Below, piece by piece: positions 27,137 through 34,791 of a DNA stretch of 64,000 nucleotides. Each line of letters starts with the position of its first letter. The first letter of the stretch is position 1. This DNA comes from Mesonia ostreae. GTDB lineage: Bacteria; Bacteroidota; Bacteroidia; Flavobacteriales; Flavobacteriaceae. The notes beneath the pieces were generated by a model that was not told where the DNA came from, ran no database searches, and saw only the letters and a list, made by a program, of their open reading frames with translations. The stretch lies in contig NZ_JAVRBG010000008.1 in the NCBI RefSeq assembly GCF_031845265.1, positions 62,001-126,000 of the forward strand, in the 5' to 3' direction. The position numbers and the translations under genes were made by a program.

Positions 27137-27186
27137 AAAGTGGCAATAATTAGTTTTCAAATGTTTACCACTTTTTCGTATATTTG
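27137..27186 (+). promoter_or_regulatory. Promoter with overlapping operator of the toxin-antitoxin operon
   Basis: A perfect -7 box TATATTTG (27179-27186) lies 22 nt before the chosen ATG. Inverted arms AAAGTGG (27137-27143) and CCACTTT (27168-27174) flank the -33 region, with partial extension (AA/TT), a suitable autoregulatory operator for an AbiE-type antitoxin. Confidence 0.55.
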
Positions 27187-27208
27187 GCAAAGTTTTGATA
27201 AAGAGGTT

Positions 27209-27976
27209 ATGTCAAAAATTGTAGAAAATAAGATTATAGAAGCATTTAAGGAACGAAGTTCCTTTGATAGAGACGAGCTATTTCAATTCTATCTTGAATT
27301 TGAACCAGAATTGAAAGAAAGTACTTTTAGTTGGCGAATTTATGAGCTTAAGAAAAAGGACATTATTAAAACTATTGGACGTGGACTTTATGTTATATCC
27401 TATAAACCGAAGTTTAAGCCAGTACTATCGGATAATGTTCTAAAAATAGCAACTAAAACCAATGAAAGGTTTGAGGAAATCCAATATGCTATATGGGAAA
27501 ACCAATGGCTTAATGAATTTACGCAACATCAAGTGTCCAATCAAATGATTGTGGTGGAAGTAGAAAAAGAATTTACCAACTCACTTTATTATTACCTAAA
27601 TGAAAACTTGCCTATGGATTTTTTCCTAAATCCAGACGATAAAGAAATAGAATTCTACATTTCAGAAAGCAATGTACCGGTAGTTATAAAACGATTGGTA
27701 ACCCGAGCACCTATCCAAAAAATAAAAAATAAAAAAGCAGCTGTACCTATTGCAACCCTTGAAAAGATAATGGTGGATTTATTCGCAGATGAAAACCTAT
27801 ATCATTTTTACCAAGGCTCAGAAATGATAAACATTTACCAAAATATTATAGATAGGTATAATATCAATTTTACAAAACTATTTAGCTATGCTAAACGACG
27901 TAAAAAAGAACAGGAAATAAAGCAATTTATAAGCAGGCATATCCCAAATTTCTTAGAAGACATCCAATATGATTAA
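27209..27976 (+). CDS. Type IV toxin-antitoxin antitoxin-like protein (DUF6577/AbiEi-like)
   Basis: 255 residues from the ATG at 27209 (MSKIVENKIIEAF), preceded by AAAGAGG; an upstream ATG at 27140 falls in the operator and would place the -7 box inside the gene, so it is rejected. The N-terminal ~70 residues form a winged-helix-like region (SFDRDELFQFYLEF, TFSWRIYELKKKDIIKTIGRGLYVIS) as in AbiEi-type antitoxins, which repress their own promoter. The rest (DUF6577-like) includes VPIATLEKIMVDLFADE, a block common in this group. The gene overlaps the downstream AbiEii-like toxin by 8 nt. Pairing and order (antitoxin first) fit a type IV system in which the antitoxin counters the toxin without binding it. 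Confidence 0.8.
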   Translation: MSKIVENKIIEAFKERSSFDRDELFQFYLEFEPELKESTFSWRIYELKKKDIIKTIGRGLYVISYKPKFKPVLSDNVLKIATKTNERFEEIQYAIWENQWLNEFTQHQVSNQMIVVEVEKEFTNSLYYYLNENLPMDFFLNPDDKEIEFYISESNVPVVIKRLVTRAPIQKIKNKKAAVPIATLEKIMVDLFADENLYHFYQGSEMINIYQNIIDRYNINFTKLFSYAKRRKKEQEIKQFISRHIPNFLEDIQYD

Positions 27977-29072
27977 TAACAAAAGTTTTACCAGAGAATG
28001 GCTAGATAGCTTCCGTAGAAAAAGAGAACATAGAGGGATTAATGTAACCATCCTTGAAAAAATGGTACACGCATTATCGCTGTTGGAGCATCTTAAAATC
28101 GCAGGACTTGATTTTGTATTTAAGGGTGGAACATCGCTTATACTTTTGCTGAAAGAAGGCAACCGATTTTCAATTGATATAGATATTATTTCTAGCCTTG
28201 AGCGTAAGGAATTAGAAGAAACTTTATATAAAGTTGTCGAAAATTCACATTTCAAAACACACATACTTAACGAGCGACGCAGTTATAAAGAAGGCGTCCC
28301 AAAGGCACATTATACTTTTGAATTTGATTCGGTTTATAACCCGAACGTTCCTGGAACGATTCTGCTAGATATTCTTTTTGACAGCGCACACTATCCAGAG
28401 CTTATAGAGTCCGCAGTTGATATTTCGTGGCTATCGGTTGATGACCCTATAATATCAATTACCACACCTTCGGTAAATTCCATCTGTGGCGACAAGCTTA
28501 CTGCTTTTGCACCAGAGACCATCGGTATTCCATATTATAAGGGCGACCAGTTATTTACAATGGAAATTTGTAAGCAGTTATTCGATTTAGGGAAGTTGTT
28601 TGAAAACATTACAGATATGTCTATTGTTAAGGCAAGTTTTTCCGCTTTCGCGAAAGCGGAACTATCCTATCGCAGTTCCGATAAAGATTTCGGCAAAAGA
28701 AACCTCAAAGAATCAGATGTTCTTTGGGATGCCATAGAAACCTGTGCCATCATCGCTAAAAGGGAACGCAACCCAACCAAGGAAACAAAAAAGAAGTTTG
28801 AGGAATTAAACCGTGGCATACGCAGTTTTGGAAGTGCGTTTTTGATGACAGGAAATTTCAGGATAGAGGAAGCTCTTGCAGCTTCGGCCAGAGTAGCTTA
28901 TTTAAATGCCATCTTGTTACAAGATGAGATAACAGAAATTGAATATTACGAAGGACAGAACATAAGCGAACTTAACATTGAAAAAGCAGAGTGGGCATTT
29001 TTGAACAAACTGAAGCGACAGCCAGATAAATCTATATTTTATTATTGGTTTAAGACGGTTGAACTATTATAA
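27969..29072 (+). CDS. abiEii: AbiEii/AbiGii-family nucleotidyltransferase toxin
   Basis: A 367-residue protein. The nucleotidyltransferase motif is clear: FKGGTSLILLLKEGNRFSIDIDI, i.e. GGTS followed by S-x-D-x-D, the metal-binding Asp pair, with further family blocks ICGDKLTAFAPETIG and DLGKLFENITD. AbiEii toxins are GTP-binding nucleotidyltransferases (related MenT toxins modify tRNA acceptor stems) that cause phage-abortive or reversible growth arrest. Length is slightly above the usual ~300. The 18-bp palindrome at 28642-28659 lies inside the gene and encodes FAKAE, apparently a harmless insertion. It is followed 10 nt later by a membrane-protein gene, so the operon may continue. Confidence 0.88.
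   Translation: MINNKSFTREWLDSFRRKREHRGINVTILEKMVHALSLLEHLKIAGLDFVFKGGTSLILLLKEGNRFSIDIDIISSLERKELEETLYKVVENSHFKTHILNERRSYKEGVPKAHYTFEFDSVYNPNVPGTILLDILFDSAHYPELIESAVDISWLSVDDPIISITTPSVNSICGDKLTAFAPETIGIPYYKGDQLFTMEICKQLFDLGKLFENITDMSIVKASFSAFAKAELSYRSSDKDFGKRNLKESDVLWDAIETCAIIAKRERNPTKETKKKFEELNRGIRSFGSAFLMTGNFRIEEALAASARVAYLNAILLQDEITEIEYYEGQNISELNIEKAEWAFLNKLKRQPDKSIFYYWFKTVELL
28642..28659. repeat. Perfect 18-bp palindrome inside the toxin gene
   Basis: CCGCTTTCGCGAAAGCGG. Its 16-bp core recurs at 62955-62970 in traN, and both copies are in the same coding phase (amino acids FAKA). It looks like a dispersed palindromic element of the genome rather than a gene-specific site. Confidence 0.8.
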
Positions 29073-29082
29073 ATTTATGTAA

Positions 29083-30501
29083 ATGGAGTTTAAATATATT
29101 ATTGAAATATGCGTGGCAATAGATATTGCTATTCTGGGTATTGCTTATCCAATAATTATAGATAAGATATCTAATATTGGACATAAGTTTTCCTCTAATT
29201 ACCTAGCCAATGCTTTCGAAAATGAGTTTCCGCAACAGAAATTCTTTTGGAAACTGCCAGGAAGATCAAGACGTATCACAGTTTTTGAATGGGTTTTGTT
29301 TTTTACAATAGGGTCTTTTATTTTTTTGATTCTTGACCTAAATCCTCTTTTTTGGGAGAATAGTTGGTTTATGCAAAATTCTGCCAAACTTTTAGTATTA
29401 GCCTTAACAATTACTTTAGTTATCATATTTATAATTTGGTTAGACAAAGTTGCACTATACAACGGTAAATCTACACGAATACTTACCTACATAATTTCAG
29501 AATATAAAAAGCTTAATGAACCCAAGGAGGACGAATTCTATTTCAAAATTATAAATGAGTTGGCCATATTTGCGATAAAGTCACAAGATAAAGGTTTAGA
29601 AGAAACTTTAATTACTTTCTACACTGAAGAATTTAATAATACACGCGCAAGTTTTATAAGACCAAAAGAAGATAAAAAGTTGGAAGGTTTTGAAAATTTC
29701 AAAGTTGATTTTAACCACGAATTTCATCACGGAATAAGAGAGATAATAAGAGAGGTTTCTAAAGGAAGGAATGAAGATTTGAGAAACCTTGAGCATTTTG
29801 CTGTTAGTGGAGTTTGGTTTATGGGACACGGAGTCTTTGAAACCCCAATCTCAAATGAAACATATAACCAACTTTGGAGAAATGTAGTACTTATATCAGA
29901 AAATAGTGATTTTGTTGGTAAATATTGGAGTACAGCACATCAGTATTTTGATTTTGGACTAAAACAAGTTTATGGAGCAAATTATAATTTTGAAGAAAAA
30001 ATTTATGATAATCAAGAGCTCATAGATCGGAGAGACAAAGAGAGAAAAAGATTTTTCGAATTTCATCTAGCTTTAGGTGGATTATTGGTTTATCAAAAAA
30101 ACTACGATGCCCTTAAAACTATTTTTACGTATACACAACAACAGCCACCAAAGTATGTTTTATTGCCGCAGAATATGACAGAGATATTCACTTGGTTTAG
30201 TAGTTTTAAGGATGAATTTGGAAGAGGATATTATCCAATCGATTTAACTTATCCTTTTCCTGGATTGGACAATCTTGGAACTAGGAGACAGGTTACTTTC
30301 TGGATTTGTCAATATCTAGTTTTACTTTTTTTGAGACAGTTTAAATTACACGAATATCTCACAAACGAAAATTTTATTGGTCAACCTACTTTACCTGCCA
30401 ATCAAGTTTTAGAGTTATTAAGATGGAAAGAATCCACAGGGTATTTTAGATTTTGTTTGAAAAAAGTATTGAAAAATAAAGAGCTTTTAAACACCATTTG
30501 A
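29083..30501 (+). CDS. Membrane-anchored protein of unknown function in a putative defence cassette
   Basis: A 472-residue protein with about three N-terminal membrane helices (residues ~5-26, ~70-90 and ~100-125: VFEWVLFFTIGSFIFLIL; LLVLALTITLVIIFIIWL) followed by a ~340-residue cytoplasmic, mostly helical and aromatic-rich part (FEFHLALGGLLVYQKNYDALKTIF). No catalytic motif recognised. It starts 10 nt after the AbiEii-like toxin gene and ends one base before the next gene, so the five genes to 33395 appear co-transcribed. A membrane protein grouped with nuclease-like and unknown proteins is a common pattern of defence cassettes; the role is inference. Confidence 0.7.
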   Translation: MEFKYIIEICVAIDIAILGIAYPIIIDKISNIGHKFSSNYLANAFENEFPQQKFFWKLPGRSRRITVFEWVLFFTIGSFIFLILDLNPLFWENSWFMQNSAKLLVLALTITLVIIFIIWLDKVALYNGKSTRILTYIISEYKKLNEPKEDEFYFKIINELAIFAIKSQDKGLEETLITFYTEEFNNTRASFIRPKEDKKLEGFENFKVDFNHEFHHGIREIIREVSKGRNEDLRNLEHFAVSGVWFMGHGVFETPISNETYNQLWRNVVLISENSDFVGKYWSTAHQYFDFGLKQVYGANYNFEEKIYDNQELIDRRDKERKRFFEFHLALGGLLVYQKNYDALKTIFTYTQQQPPKYVLLPQNMTEIFTWFSSFKDEFGRGYYPIDLTYPFPGLDNLGTRRQVTFWICQYLVLLFLRQFKLHEYLTNENFIGQPTLPANQVLELLRWKESTGYFRFCLKKVLKNKELLNTI

Positions 30502-30502
30502 T

Positions 30503-31408
30503 ATGAAAGACAAAAAGATAAAGAAATTAAAAACTACATCTTTAAAATTCTTAAATATTTTAGAGGAATCAATAGAAAAAAAAATCGATGATGTAAGGCT
30601 TAATGCGACTATTGATGATGAAAAAGAATTGCAATTTTATGAAAGCTCTAGAGATGCAATAGTCGAGGCCTTCAAAAAGTTTGAAATTATTCAAAACTCT
30701 CTGGAGAGTTTTGAAAAGGAACCTACAATTTCCTTTGGCGTAAATGGATCGATGAATCTGTTTCAAAAATCTGCATTTACAACTGGCGATATTCCGCATA
30801 TGAATGCAGACTCAATATTATCAGAACAAATAATTTTTCAAAGTATCAACAACTATATACCAAATACTTTCCTATCGGCTAGAAAAAAAAGATACCTTCT
30901 TCGTAAAGATGATTTAGTTAAAGGTATAGATAAATTAGGTTTCAACGCTGACAACGATATTATAGTAGCAATGAACCTAAACATTTATGGAATTAAAGAT
31001 TTTGAAAAATTTGAAAATAAAATTGTCAGAATCCCATCCACTGGTTTGAGAAATGTGCTTTATCTCCTTCCAAAGGTTGATTTGCCAATAATTAGACATA
31101 AGGATCTTGAGATTAAAGAACAAAAGGAACATCAACTTGGGATTTTAGATGATAATAAAAAAGTATATGCTTCTCTAATTGACCTAACAGTAGATGATAA
31201 CTCAAAGCACAGGGAAAAATGGAATAAAACTGAAACTAATTTCACAAAAGACTTGCGAGTTCAGCTTACCATAGCTTTTATTGCGGAAGTTGTATGGAAA
31301 GCGAAAGCTAATGTTATTCAAATAAACATTGAAAACTCAATGGAAGAACAAGGAATCGTTAATGAGATTTCCGATTTAGAAAGATTTGAAAATAAGGAAG
31401 AAGTATAA
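30503..31408 (+). CDS. Unknown 301-aa soluble protein in the putative defence cassette
   Basis: No recognised family. Residues ~1-75 are strongly charged and helical (KKIKKLKTTSLKFLNILEESIEKKIDD), then a mixed alpha/beta domain containing FGVNGSMNLF, GIKDFEKFENKIVRIP and DLRVQLTIAFIAEVVWKAKANVIQINI. No signal peptide or membrane helix. It begins 1 nt after the membrane-protein gene and its stop (TAA) shares a base with the start of the UPF0489-like gene, indicating translational coupling. Likely a component of the same complex or pathway; nothing more can be said from sequence. Confidence 0.65.
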   Translation: MKDKKIKKLKTTSLKFLNILEESIEKKIDDVRLNATIDDEKELQFYESSRDAIVEAFKKFEIIQNSLESFEKEPTISFGVNGSMNLFQKSAFTTGDIPHMNADSILSEQIIFQSINNYIPNTFLSARKKRYLLRKDDLVKGIDKLGFNADNDIIVAMNLNIYGIKDFEKFENKIVRIPSTGLRNVLYLLPKVDLPIIRHKDLEIKEQKEHQLGILDDNKKVYASLIDLTVDDNSKHREKWNKTETNFTKDLRVQLTIAFIAEVVWKAKANVIQINIENSMEEQGIVNEISDLERFENKEEV

Positions 31409-32214
31409 TGATGGTTGAATTTAGAAACCCATACCATATAGAACCACCAGGGGCTTTACGTGAAATATTATCACATCCAGCAAATGAAACTGAAGCAATT
31501 GAACTTGCAGTATTTCAAGAGCATCGTTACGCATTCTTTTATTGGAATAAATGGAGGTGTAAATATGTAGGTAATAAGGCACCTTGTTTAGTTTCGCTAG
31601 ATTGGCACCAAGATTTATGCTACCCCTGTGCAACAGAAAGGGAATGGTTAGATAAATTGGATTTAGAAAGTGATGCGGAAGTATCTTTGTTTTCGTGGGC
31701 AAAACTTGCTGGCAATAATGATGGTCATATTTTATGTGCGGCTTATCTCAATTTGATTGGGGATATTTATGTGCATTGTAGACAAGAGCTTGGTCAGGAC
31801 ACTTGGAAAGATGAAGAACTGATTGATACCTATGGAAACAGCCACGCAATCAAAAAATTCAAAACGTATAAAGCCTTACAGGATGCACTATTGAATTCTT
31901 CAGAAACATCCGTGTTTTTTGATATTGATTTGGACTTCTTTTCAGTAAAGAATGGCTTAAGTGCTGGTTCATTTGAATTTACCTATTTACAGGAAGAAGA
32001 AATACGAAAAATGTTAGACAAGGATAATCCATTGATAAACTGGATTTTTGAACGTATAAAAGGTTTCACAATTGCTACCGAACCAGAACATTGCGGTGGT
32101 CTTTTAAAAAGTAATAAGTTTCTTGATTTAATTAGCGAAATCTATTTCAGTCCAGAATTGTTTGCACCTAAATGTAATTGGAAATGGAAATGGAAATGGA
32201 AACCTAAATATTAA
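31408..32214 (+). CDS. UPF0489-family protein with arginase-like fold
   Basis: A 268-residue protein (a second ATG at 31411 is equally plausible). SLDWHQDL (~residue 65) and FFDIDLDFFS (~171) are the paired acidic/His metal-site motifs of UPF0489 proteins, which belong to the arginase-like hydrolase fold; TEPEHCGG (~residue 230) is a further family block. The biochemical substrate of the family is not established. The C-terminus is odd: four Lys-Trp pairs (NWKWKWKWKPKY) encoded by a GGAAAT hexamer run at about 32178-32206, probably arisen by slippage. It is the third gene of the cassette after the toxin-antitoxin pair. Confidence 0.75.
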   Translation: MMVEFRNPYHIEPPGALREILSHPANETEAIELAVFQEHRYAFFYWNKWRCKYVGNKAPCLVSLDWHQDLCYPCATEREWLDKLDLESDAEVSLFSWAKLAGNNDGHILCAAYLNLIGDIYVHCRQELGQDTWKDEELIDTYGNSHAIKKFKTYKALQDALLNSSETSVFFDIDLDFFSVKNGLSAGSFEFTYLQEEEIRKMLDKDNPLINWIFERIKGFTIATEPEHCGGLLKSNKFLDLISEIYFSPELFAPKCNWKWKWKWKPKY

Positions 32215-32225
32215 TTTGAGATAGA

Positions 32226-32636
32226 ATGGAAAAACTGACAGAAAATAGAACTATTGAATTATTGATGCCTTATTTAGTTCAACAGGGATATCAAATAGAG
32301 AGTTTTTGTTTAGGTCAAACTAAAGGGTACGATATTGTGGCAAACAGAAAAAGTGAAAAGTTGCTTATTGAGGTCAAAGGCGCAAAAGCACATAAGGATT
32401 CGCCAACGAAGCGACGAGATTTTTTCAATTCTGGACAGATTAAGACTCATTTAGGTAAAGCAATCATTAAATGTTTAGAAACAAAAGTTGCTTACCCAAA
32501 TGCGAAAATTGCCATTGCACATCCCGAAGATGAACAAATAAGAAAAGCAATTGCCAGTATTATTCGAGAACTAAATAAGATAGGCATACAACACTTTTGG
32601 GTTAATTCTAATGGAACAGTAATTCTCGAAAAATAA
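32226..32636 (+). CDS. Small PD-(D/E)XK nuclease-like protein
   Basis: 136 residues. The core motif GYDIVANRKSEKLLIEVKGAKA (D ... E-x-K, residues ~31-54, here split by a beta-turn) is typical of the PD-(D/E)XK endonuclease fold in its short, Holliday-junction-resolvase/Mrr-like form. The C-terminal half alternates strands and helices (AKIAIAHPEDEQIRKAIASII). It begins 11 nt after the UPF0489-like gene. A DNA- or RNA-cleaving effector is a plausible role within a defence cassette; inactive DNA-binding versions of the fold exist, but the D-x-n-E-V-K triad is intact here. Confidence 0.7.
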   Translation: MEKLTENRTIELLMPYLVQQGYQIESFCLGQTKGYDIVANRKSEKLLIEVKGAKAHKDSPTKRRDFFNSGQIKTHLGKAIIKCLETKVAYPNAKIAIAHPEDEQIRKAIASIIRELNKIGIQHFWVNSNGTVILEK

Positions 32637-32642
32637 TTCATT

Positions 32643-33395
32643 TTGAATACATCAACAAATTCTAAACTAAACACATTATTTCATTTCTTGAAGGAAAACA
32701 GGGGTTATAATAAAAAAGTTCAATCAAATTCTTATAATTTATTTTTAGCACCTTTTGATTCACTCGAAGATAGATTATATTCAGTTCTTCATCACGTAGC
32801 GAATACCCAAAGCCAACCTAAAATTGACATTCTTGCTTCTTTTTTTCAGAAAGTTTATTCAAATAAATCACAGTTGCACAGTTTTAAAACGTTTATCAAT
32901 TTTTTAACAGATAATGACAGTTGTGTTCATAATTATGAATCATTTTATTATGGTATGTTGAGACAGGCTGGTTGGGGCAATAAAACTTCTGCATTATTTA
33001 CCAAAACTATTTATCATTTGCATAATGGAAAGTATGGATTCCAAAATTCAATATGGGAAGACGCACCAAAAGTGATAAACCAAAAAGAAAAAATTTTCTT
33101 ACCTGTCGATGCGGTAATTGAAGCAACTTTTCATCGTATTGAGCCATCCACTAAATGGAATTTCCATAAGATAAATAAACTTCTACAGGATAATTATTCT
33201 TCTGAACAAATGGAAGTTTGGGATGACCTTTGGTTCTGGGGCTTTATAAATCAACGTGGTTCTGGACTGAATAGAAAGTTTATTTGGAACGAAGCTAAAT
33301 ATTGGGCACTTATTGAAACTTCAAAAGATGAAAAATCAATAAATACAATAAGGGAGACCTCATTAGGGTTTCTAAAACTCTTTGATAACAAGTAA
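32643..33395 (+). CDS. Putative HhH DNA glycosylase-like protein
   Basis: 250 residues from a TTG start at 32643 (no upstream ATG is available in frame). The segment GMLRQAGWGNKTSALFTKTIY (shown in part) followed about 30 residues later by LPVDAVIEATFHRI resembles the helix-hairpin-helix plus Pro/Gly-Asp region of HhH-GPD base-excision glycosylases, in which the Asp after the hairpin is catalytic. The N-terminal 80 residues are helical and unassigned. It starts 6 nt after the nuclease-like gene and is the last gene before repeat copy R2, closing the cassette. Identification is tentative. Confidence 0.5.
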   Translation: MNTSTNSKLNTLFHFLKENRGYNKKVQSNSYNLFLAPFDSLEDRLYSVLHHVANTQSQPKIDILASFFQKVYSNKSQLHSFKTFINFLTDNDSCVHNYESFYYGMLRQAGWGNKTSALFTKTIYHLHNGKYGFQNSIWEDAPKVINQKEKIFLPVDAVIEATFHRIEPSTKWNFHKINKLLQDNYSSEQMEVWDDLWFWGFINQRGSGLNRKFIWNEAKYWALIETSKDEKSINTIRETSLGFLKLFDNK

Positions 33396-33401
33396 CCTTA
33401 A

Positions 33402-33660
33402 CCCATTCAGCCCATCCCCCTACATTCCACGAAAAGCTTCATTCCGGGAAAAGCACTTCATTGCAAAAGTCTTGGACACAACTCCAAAGCTTCCGATTTT
33501 CATTCCACTTGCCCGCTCATTCCCGATAAAATTCGGAAGCGGCCAAACTCCATTCCCATCTACACCTTTGAAGTCAAGTCCGCTTTAACTTCTACTCCAA
33601 GAGGATAATCCGTTTTCATAACCTGGTCAGCACACTGACTTTTCATTTTGCAAGCACACC
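33402..33660 (+). repeat. Dispersed intergenic repeat, copy R2
   Basis: One of the better preserved copies: CAGCCCATCCCCCTACATTC, GAAAAGCTTCATTCCGGGAA, AAGTCTTGGACACAACTCCA and TGAAGTCAAGTCCGCTTTAA in the same order as copies R3-R5, plus a tail (GATAATCCGTTTTCATA...TCAGCACA) also present after R5. No protein coding is likely; the short frame inside it is produced by the repeat. It fills the gap between the defence cassette and the HxlR remnant. Confidence 0.85.
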
Positions 33661-33711
33661 TAGACCCTTTCCTTGATGGGCTTTACTATTTTATTGTGGC
33701 ATTTTTTGTTT

Positions 33712-33937
33712 TTAAATCCCTTTATCGAATAGGCTGAACTTTTCAAGTTCATTAATTATTAGCTTTATTCCATTTGCGTGTTCAATAAAGTCAAATTCGA
33801 CAGTTGTTAGAATTGATGGAAAAAATTCTCTTGAAATTGGATGATTCTGTTCCAGTTTTTCAAGCTTGACTGAAAGTGTATTGTGTGATATTTCTTTACC
33901 CTTATGGTCGAGCTCCTTGAACTTTTTAAAACTTTTT
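33712..33937 (-). pseudogene. Remnant of an HxlR-family transcriptional regulator
   Basis: An open frame without a start codon encodes FKKFKELDHKGKEISHNTL, then SVKLEKLEQNHPISREFFP, TTVEFDFIEHANGIKLI and ends at TAA (33712-33714). This matches the C-terminal two thirds of HxlR winged-helix regulators (F-x-E-L ... I-S-x-x-x-L-x-x-x-L-x-x-L-E ... V-E-Y-x-L-T-x-x-G). The N-terminal helix and CPV motif are missing and the frame runs directly into the end of the acetyltransferase gene, so it is a truncated leftover. Confidence 0.6.
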
Positions 33938-34471
33938 CTAATCTTTCTTCAATTTACTATAAACTTCTACATCGGTAAAACGACTTCCAGTTAATAGCTC
34001 TCCATCTCGCTCAATTCCCTCAAATTTAAATCCGAGTTTCTTGGGAATATTTATGCTTGGATTGTTGCCAACAGCACACTTTATTTTAACTCTGTTTAAT
34101 CTTAAGTCATTAAAAGCAAAATCACATAGTTTTGCAACCGATTCGGTCATAATTCCTTCTTTCTGAAATTTCTCAGAAAGCCAATATCCTATTTCCGTCT
34201 TTTTGTTAGCTTTGTCGGTACCTTTCAATCCAATTAAACCTACAAATTCATTCTTTCTTCTGATTGTAAAAGTGAACTCAAAATTGTCTTTAGGAATATT
34301 TATAACCGACTTAACAAAATTTTCAGTGTCTTTAATTTCTTTTGTGAATTCTACAAAAGGCAACCATTTTCCTAAATATTCTCTCTGACTATTAATAGTA
34401 TTGAAAATATCGACTGAGTCTAATAATTCTAGTTGTCTGAGTTCAATATTTGAATCTATTCTTATGATCAT
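33938..34471 (-). CDS. GNAT-family N-acetyltransferase (RimJ/RimL-like)
   Basis: 177 residues. The N-terminal pattern LRQLELLDSVDIFNTINSQREYLGKWLPF, FVGLIGLKGTDKANKKTEIGYWLSEKFQKEGIMTE (acetyl-CoA-binding motif A, Q/R-x-x-G-x-A type, here KFQKEGIM) and NPSINIPKKLGFKFEG are those of RimJ/RimL-type ribosomal-protein N-acetyltransferases, a family that also includes small-molecule acetylators. Motifs given here are quoted in pieces. It is a single gene on the minus strand, between repeat copies R2 and R3, with the HxlR remnant directly downstream. Substrate unknown. Confidence 0.88.
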   Translation of the reverse strand: MIIRIDSNIELRQLELLDSVDIFNTINSQREYLGKWLPFVEFTKEIKDTENFVKSVINIPKDNFEFTFTIRRKNEFVGLIGLKGTDKANKKTEIGYWLSEKFQKEGIMTESVAKLCDFAFNDLRLNRVKIKCAVGNNPSINIPKKLGFKFEGIERDGELLTGSRFTDVEVYSKLKKD

Positions 34472-34558
34472 TATATTGGTGTTTAATGTATTGGAGCTGA
34501 TTGGCTATAAAACTCAAAAATACATTTTTAACTAGCAAATCTATCTTTTAATTGTTAT

Positions 34559-34742
34559 AATCCCACTCAGCCCATTCCTCTGCATTTCGCGAAAAGCTCC
34601 ATTTCGGGAAAAGCGCTTCATTAAAAAGGTCTTGGACACAACTCCAAAGCTTCCGATTCCCATTGCGCTAATCCTGCTGAAATACGCAGGAACGCTCCAT
34701 TTCCATCTACAGCTTTGAAGTTAAGTCTGTTTTGAATCCTAC
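34559..34742 (+). repeat. Dispersed intergenic repeat, copy R3
   Basis: Shorter copy that lacks part of the middle (the CCCGCTCATTCCCG block is replaced by GCGCTAATCCTGCTGAAATA). Shared blocks: TCCCACTCAGCCCATTCC, GCGAAAAGCTCCATTTCGGG, AAAAGCGCTTCATT, CTTGGACACAACTCCAAAGC, CATCTACAGCTTTGAAGTTAAG. The 320-nt gap 34472-34791 holds only this repeat. Confidence 0.85.
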
Positions 34743-34791
34743 TACTTTACCCCAATAATTAATTTAAATAGTTGTCGTGATGAAAAATGAA

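Noticed and set aside
33382..33588. 68-codon frame on the plus strand
   Set aside because: It lies entirely in repeat copy R2; a similar frame appears in R5 (45159-45347) only because the repeat sequence is the same. No start signals or protein-like features.
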